From the NCBI GenBank assembly GCA_030620925.1, contig JAUXIQ010000042.1, positions 1-10,013 on the forward strand: a stretch of 10,013 nucleotides of DNA, written 5' to 3'. The DNA is from Nitrospinota bacterium. Its GTDB lineage: Bacteria; JAUXIQ01. Positions 7,870 to 10,013 of the stretch are shown one piece after another. The notes under the pieces were generated by a model that saw only the letters and a program-made list of their open reading frames with translations, was not told the DNA's origin and did no database searches. Numbering within the stretch: position 1 is the first letter of the stretch; each line of letters starts with the position of its first letter. A program made the position numbers and the translations under genes.

Positions 7870-7899
7870 TTGAGACAATGAGTTAAAAAGCCCTATATT
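7870..7899 (+). promoter_or_regulatory. Candidate sigma70-type promoter for larBC
   Basis: TTGAGA (7870-7875, five of six consensus bases) and TATATT (7894-7899, five of six) are separated by 18 bases in the gpsA-larB gap. Transcription would start near 7906, just before the larB ribosome binding site at 7916-7920, leaving a very short leader. This fits separate expression of larBC, but such pairs also occur by chance in AT-rich DNA. Confidence 0.45.
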
Positions 7900-7915
7900 G
7901 CTTTCACTAAAGTAC

Positions 7916-7920
7916 AGGAG
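7916..7920 (+). promoter_or_regulatory. Ribosome binding site deciding the larB TTG start
   Basis: A consensus AGGAG lies five bases before TTG 7926. No in-frame ATG is found near the conserved N-terminus, so this site selects the TTG. Confidence 0.8.
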
Positions 7921-7925
7921 CAGAC

Positions 7926-8684
7926 TTGGAAACATCGGCTTTAAAAGAGTTGCTGGAGAAGATTTACAACCGGAGTATAGAGCCCGACCAGGCAATGGAA
8001 CTCCTTAAAGACCTCCCTTTCGAGGATATGGGGTTCGCGCAGGTAGACCATCACAGGACGCTGCGCCAAGGGTTTCCGGAAGTGGTCTATTGCGAAGGTA
8101 AGACCGTGGATCAGGTAGTGGCGGTAGTTGACAGCCTGCGGAAAAGAAACCACGGCGTTCTGGCCACCAGAGCGGAACCCCACGTTTACGAAGCGGTTAA
8201 ACTCATAGACGACAGAGCTGAATATAACCCCATCGGAAGGACCGTTACCATCAAGACTGTGGAGAAGAAACCCACCGAAGGTATGGTACTCATCCTCACA
8301 GCAGGCACCTCCGATATACCCGTTGCCGAAGAGGCGCTGAGCACCGCGGACCTGCTGGGCAGCGCCGTGGAGACACTCTACGATGTGGGAGTGGCCGGGA
8401 TACACCGGCTGCTGGGGCGAAGAGAGGTTCTGAACCGGGCACGCGTGATAATCGTGGTGGCGGGGATGGACGGCGCCCTGGCCAGCGTGGTGGGAGGCAT
8501 GGTGGACAAACCGGTCGTCGCCGTGCCCACCAGCGTAGGCTACGGTGCCAGCTTCGACGGTGTAGCGGCCCTACTCACCATGCTGAACAGTTGCGCTGCA
8601 GGGGTGGCCGTGGTGAACATAGACAACGGTTTCGGCGCCGGCTGTATGGCTCACATGATAAACATTTTGGGCGAGAAAGAATGA
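7926..8684 (+). CDS. larB: LarB, pyridinium-3,5-biscarboxylic acid mononucleotide synthase (nickel-pincer cofactor synthesis, step 1)
   Basis: LarB carboxylates and hydrolyses nicotinic acid adenine dinucleotide to pyridinium-3,5-biscarboxylic acid mononucleotide, the precursor of the nickel-pincer nucleotide used by lactate racemase and related LarA-type enzymes. The 252 residues match the family size. The N-terminal part (about 1-115) has R-x-x-R-Q-G-F-P-E-V near 44-53 and the E-G-K-T segment (57-60). The C-terminal part is a PurE-like domain with TAGTSDIPVAEEA (125-137), VAGMDGALASVVGG (178-191), PTSVGYGASF (201-210) and NIDNGFGAG (231-239). C223 in the LNSCAAG segment is probably the cysteine that forms the covalent substrate adduct in the Lactobacillus enzyme. 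PurE itself is excluded by the N-terminal domain and these signatures. The start is TTG with a good ribosome binding site. The stop overlaps larC in an ATGA. Confidence 0.96.
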   Translation: METSALKELLEKIYNRSIEPDQAMELLKDLPFEDMGFAQVDHHRTLRQGFPEVVYCEGKTVDQVVAVVDSLRKRNHGVLATRAEPHVYEAVKLIDDRAEYNPIGRTVTIKTVEKKPTEGMVLILTAGTSDIPVAEEALSTADLLGSAVETLYDVGVAGIHRLLGRREVLNRARVIIVVAGMDGALASVVGGMVDKPVVAVPTSVGYGASFDGVAALLTMLNSCAAGVAVVNIDNGFGAGCMAHMINILGEKE

Positions 8685-9856
8685 AGACGGCCTACTTCCA
8701 CTGCCACAGCGGCGTAAGCGGCGATATGTTTATCGGCTCGCTGCTGGACGCCGGTCTTGATTTTAACCTTCTCGAAGAAGAAATTAAAAAGCTGGGCCTT
8801 ACCGGTTATCGGCTCGAACGGAATAGCGTAACCAGAAACGGGCTTTCAGCTATCAAATTCGACGTCATATTAGATCAGGAAAGTAGTGAAGAGCGGAACC
8901 TTGGCGATCTGCTGAAGATCATAAATGCTTCTTCCCTCTCTCCCTCTATCAAAGAGAGAGCCAGCGGGATATTCACCAGGTTGGCCGAGGCGGAGGCCGC
9001 TGTTCACGGTACTTTAATCGACGAAATCCACTTCCACGAAGTCGGTGCATTGGACGCCATGATAGACGTTGCGGGTGCAGTTTCCGCCCTGGAACTTATG
9101 GGAATAGAGAAAGTGGTCTCCTCTCCCGTGAACCTGGGTAGCGGGATGGTCGGGAGTTCACACGGGCAGATACCTGTTCCCGTGCCGGCGGTGCCGGAGC
9201 TTCTCAAAGGGAAGCCGGTTTATTCGGCTGGGCCGCAGAAGGAGTTGACCACCCCCACAGGGGCTGCCATTTTAAGCGCTCTGGTCGATGATTTCGGCCC
9301 CCTTCCCCCCATGGCAATCCAGACCACGGGGCACGGAGCAGGCTCTCAGGATTTTCCGGACATGCCCAACCTCTTGAGGGTATTCATCGGGTCTACAGCA
9401 GGCGGGGAAACCGCTGATACCGTGGCGGTGATGGAAACCAATATCGATGACCTGAACCCCGAGTTCTACGCCCCTTTCACTGAGAAGGCTCTGGAAGCCG
9501 GAGCGCTGGATGTATTCCTCACCCCCATCATCATGAAAAAGGGGCGGCCGGGAGTTAAAGTCACCATCCTCGCACAACCGGATAAGCAGCGTGAGCTCAG
9601 CGCCCTTCTTTTCGATGAAACCACGACCTTCGGCCTCAGGACCCGCTTGGAAACAAGGGACAAATTGAAGCGGGAGACGGTTGAGGTGGAGACCGTCTAC
9701 GGGAAAGTAAAAGTCAAGCTCGGTAAAGCAGGAGGAAGGATAACTAAGGCATCCCCCGAGGCCGAAAGCTGCATGCAACTCGCCGCTGAAAAGCAGGTTC
9801 CCGTCAGACTGGTTTACGACGAAGCCAAGAGAGCCTCCCAAACCCTGATACAGTGA
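8681..9856 (+). CDS. larC: LarC, nickel insertion protein of the nickel-pincer cofactor (single uninterrupted frame)
   Basis: LarC is the CTP-dependent cyclometallase that inserts nickel into the bisthiocarboxylated nucleotide made by LarB and LarE. The 391 residues cover the whole protein. The N-terminal (LarC1-type) half has SGVSGDMFIGSLLDAGL (10-26), HFHEVGALDAMIDVAGAV (117-134), SHGQIPVPVPA (160-170) and TPTGAAILSAL (191-201). The C-terminal (LarC2-type) half has METNIDDLNPEFY (251-263), IMKKGRPGVKV (284-294), TTTFGLR (314-320) and the SPEAES segment (358-363). ATG 8681 overlaps the larB stop and begins exactly at the conserved N-terminus; the frame is open further upstream, but that part overlaps larB and is not family-like. 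The first motif reads YFHCHSG where I recall YFDCFSG as usual. In Lactobacillus plantarum the gene is split and joined by ribosomal frameshifting; here no shift is needed. No larA or larE is in the window. Confidence 0.96.
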   Translation: MKTAYFHCHSGVSGDMFIGSLLDAGLDFNLLEEEIKKLGLTGYRLERNSVTRNGLSAIKFDVILDQESSEERNLGDLLKIINASSLSPSIKERASGIFTRLAEAEAAVHGTLIDEIHFHEVGALDAMIDVAGAVSALELMGIEKVVSSPVNLGSGMVGSSHGQIPVPVPAVPELLKGKPVYSAGPQKELTTPTGAAILSALVDDFGPLPPMAIQTTGHGAGSQDFPDMPNLLRVFIGSTAGGETADTVAVMETNIDDLNPEFYAPFTEKALEAGALDVFLTPIIMKKGRPGVKVTILAQPDKQRELSALLFDETTTFGLRTRLETRDKLKRETVEVETVYGKVKVKLGKAGGRITKASPEAESCMQLAAEKQVPVRLVYDEAKRASQTLIQ

Positions 9857-9949
9857 GCTATATAGTCAATAACTGGTGTAGTACATTCCATGGAAAGATG
9901 TGAGATTGTTTCGATATTTAAATAAATTTGCGTTATTGTAATTTTTTTC
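9857..9949. other. AT-rich spacer after larC
   Basis: No gene is seen. There is a 10-bp perfect palindrome, TTCCATGGAA (9886-9895), and a seven-T run (9942-9948). An all-AT 5-bp stem (9921-9925 with 9933-9937) sits just before the T run. It is too weak to call a terminator, so the end of the larC transcript is not located. Confidence 0.5.
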
Positions 9950-9978
9950 TTGACTTGCCTAAAACTATTTTTTATATA
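9950..9978 (+). promoter_or_regulatory. Strong candidate sigma70-type promoter directed out of the window
   Basis: TTGACT (9950-9955, five of six consensus bases) and TATATA (9973-9978, five of six) are separated by the ideal 17 bases, with AT-rich sequence upstream that could serve as an UP element. Transcription would start near 9985 and run past the right edge, so the next gene is probably on the plus strand beyond 10013. An ATG at 9984 opens only a seven-codon frame and is not called. Confidence 0.65.
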
Positions 9979-10013
9979 TATTAATGTCTGAAATGTTATC
10001 TTATTGAAATATA

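Noticed and set aside
7853-7876. Alternating AGAC/GTCT/AGAC segments that could form two competing small hairpins after gpsA
   Set aside because: Stems are only 4-5 bp, there is no T run, and no riboswitch or attenuator core can be recognised.
7363-7995. Minus-strand open frame of 210 codons across the gpsA end and larB start
   Set aside because: It covers conserved coding sequence of two genes and the promoter gap, and its product is low in recognisable motifs; it is best seen as a shadow frame.
8591-8680. Upstream extension of the larC frame
   Set aside because: These 30 codons overlap larB in another frame and encode an Arg/Gly-rich stretch unlike LarC. ATG 8681 starts exactly at the conserved N-terminus.
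9984-10007. Short frame starting at ATG just after the right-edge promoter
   Set aside because: It ends after seven codons and has no ribosome binding site.

Overview
The window is bacterial chromosomal DNA dominated by core and cofactor metabolism. I see no phage, insertion sequence, CRISPR array, tRNA or rRNA. The phylum cannot be fixed from the sequence alone. The gene content (anaerobic-style cobalamin tail genes, nickel-pincer cofactor genes, a long GlnE) fits an anaerobe or facultative anaerobe. The Spy/CpxP-like protein at the left edge suggests an envelope with a periplasm. Desulfobacterota-like or Chloroflexota (Dehalococcoidia)-like lineages are guesses, not conclusions.

Left part (1-1348): the 3' part of a Spy/CpxP-like metal-responsive periplasmic protein (+) ends in a textbook intrinsic terminator at 397-430. 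It faces a convergent minus-strand gene (644-1348) for a membrane-anchored TPR protein. The convergent spacer (373-643) is very AT-rich and has no supportable gene. A 194-base divergent spacer (1349-1542) separates the TPR gene from the main gene block.

Right part (1543-9856): six plus-strand genes in close succession, cbiB - cobD - glnE - gpsA - larB - larC. cbiB and cobD overlap by 17 bases. glnE follows cobD closely. glnE/gpsA and larB/larC each overlap by ATGA. An 85-base gap before larB carries a plausible sigma70-type promoter, so larBC may be transcribed separately. CobD makes (R)-1-amino-2-propanol O-phosphate and CbiB attaches it to adenosylcobyric acid, giving adenosylcobinamide phosphate. 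GlnE adjusts glutamine synthetase activity by adenylylation. GpsA supplies sn-glycerol 3-phosphate for phospholipids. LarB and LarC carry out the first and last steps of nickel-pincer nucleotide synthesis; the middle enzyme LarE and the client racemase LarA are not in the window.

The right edge (9857-10013) is AT-rich and ends with a near-consensus promoter (TTGACT, 17 bases, TATATA) directed out of the window, presumably toward the next gene.

I did not find a convincing undescribed system. The points most worth a second look are the unusual gene combination, the two-fold repeated architecture of the long GlnE, the histidines in the first motif of LarC, and the two candidate promoters.
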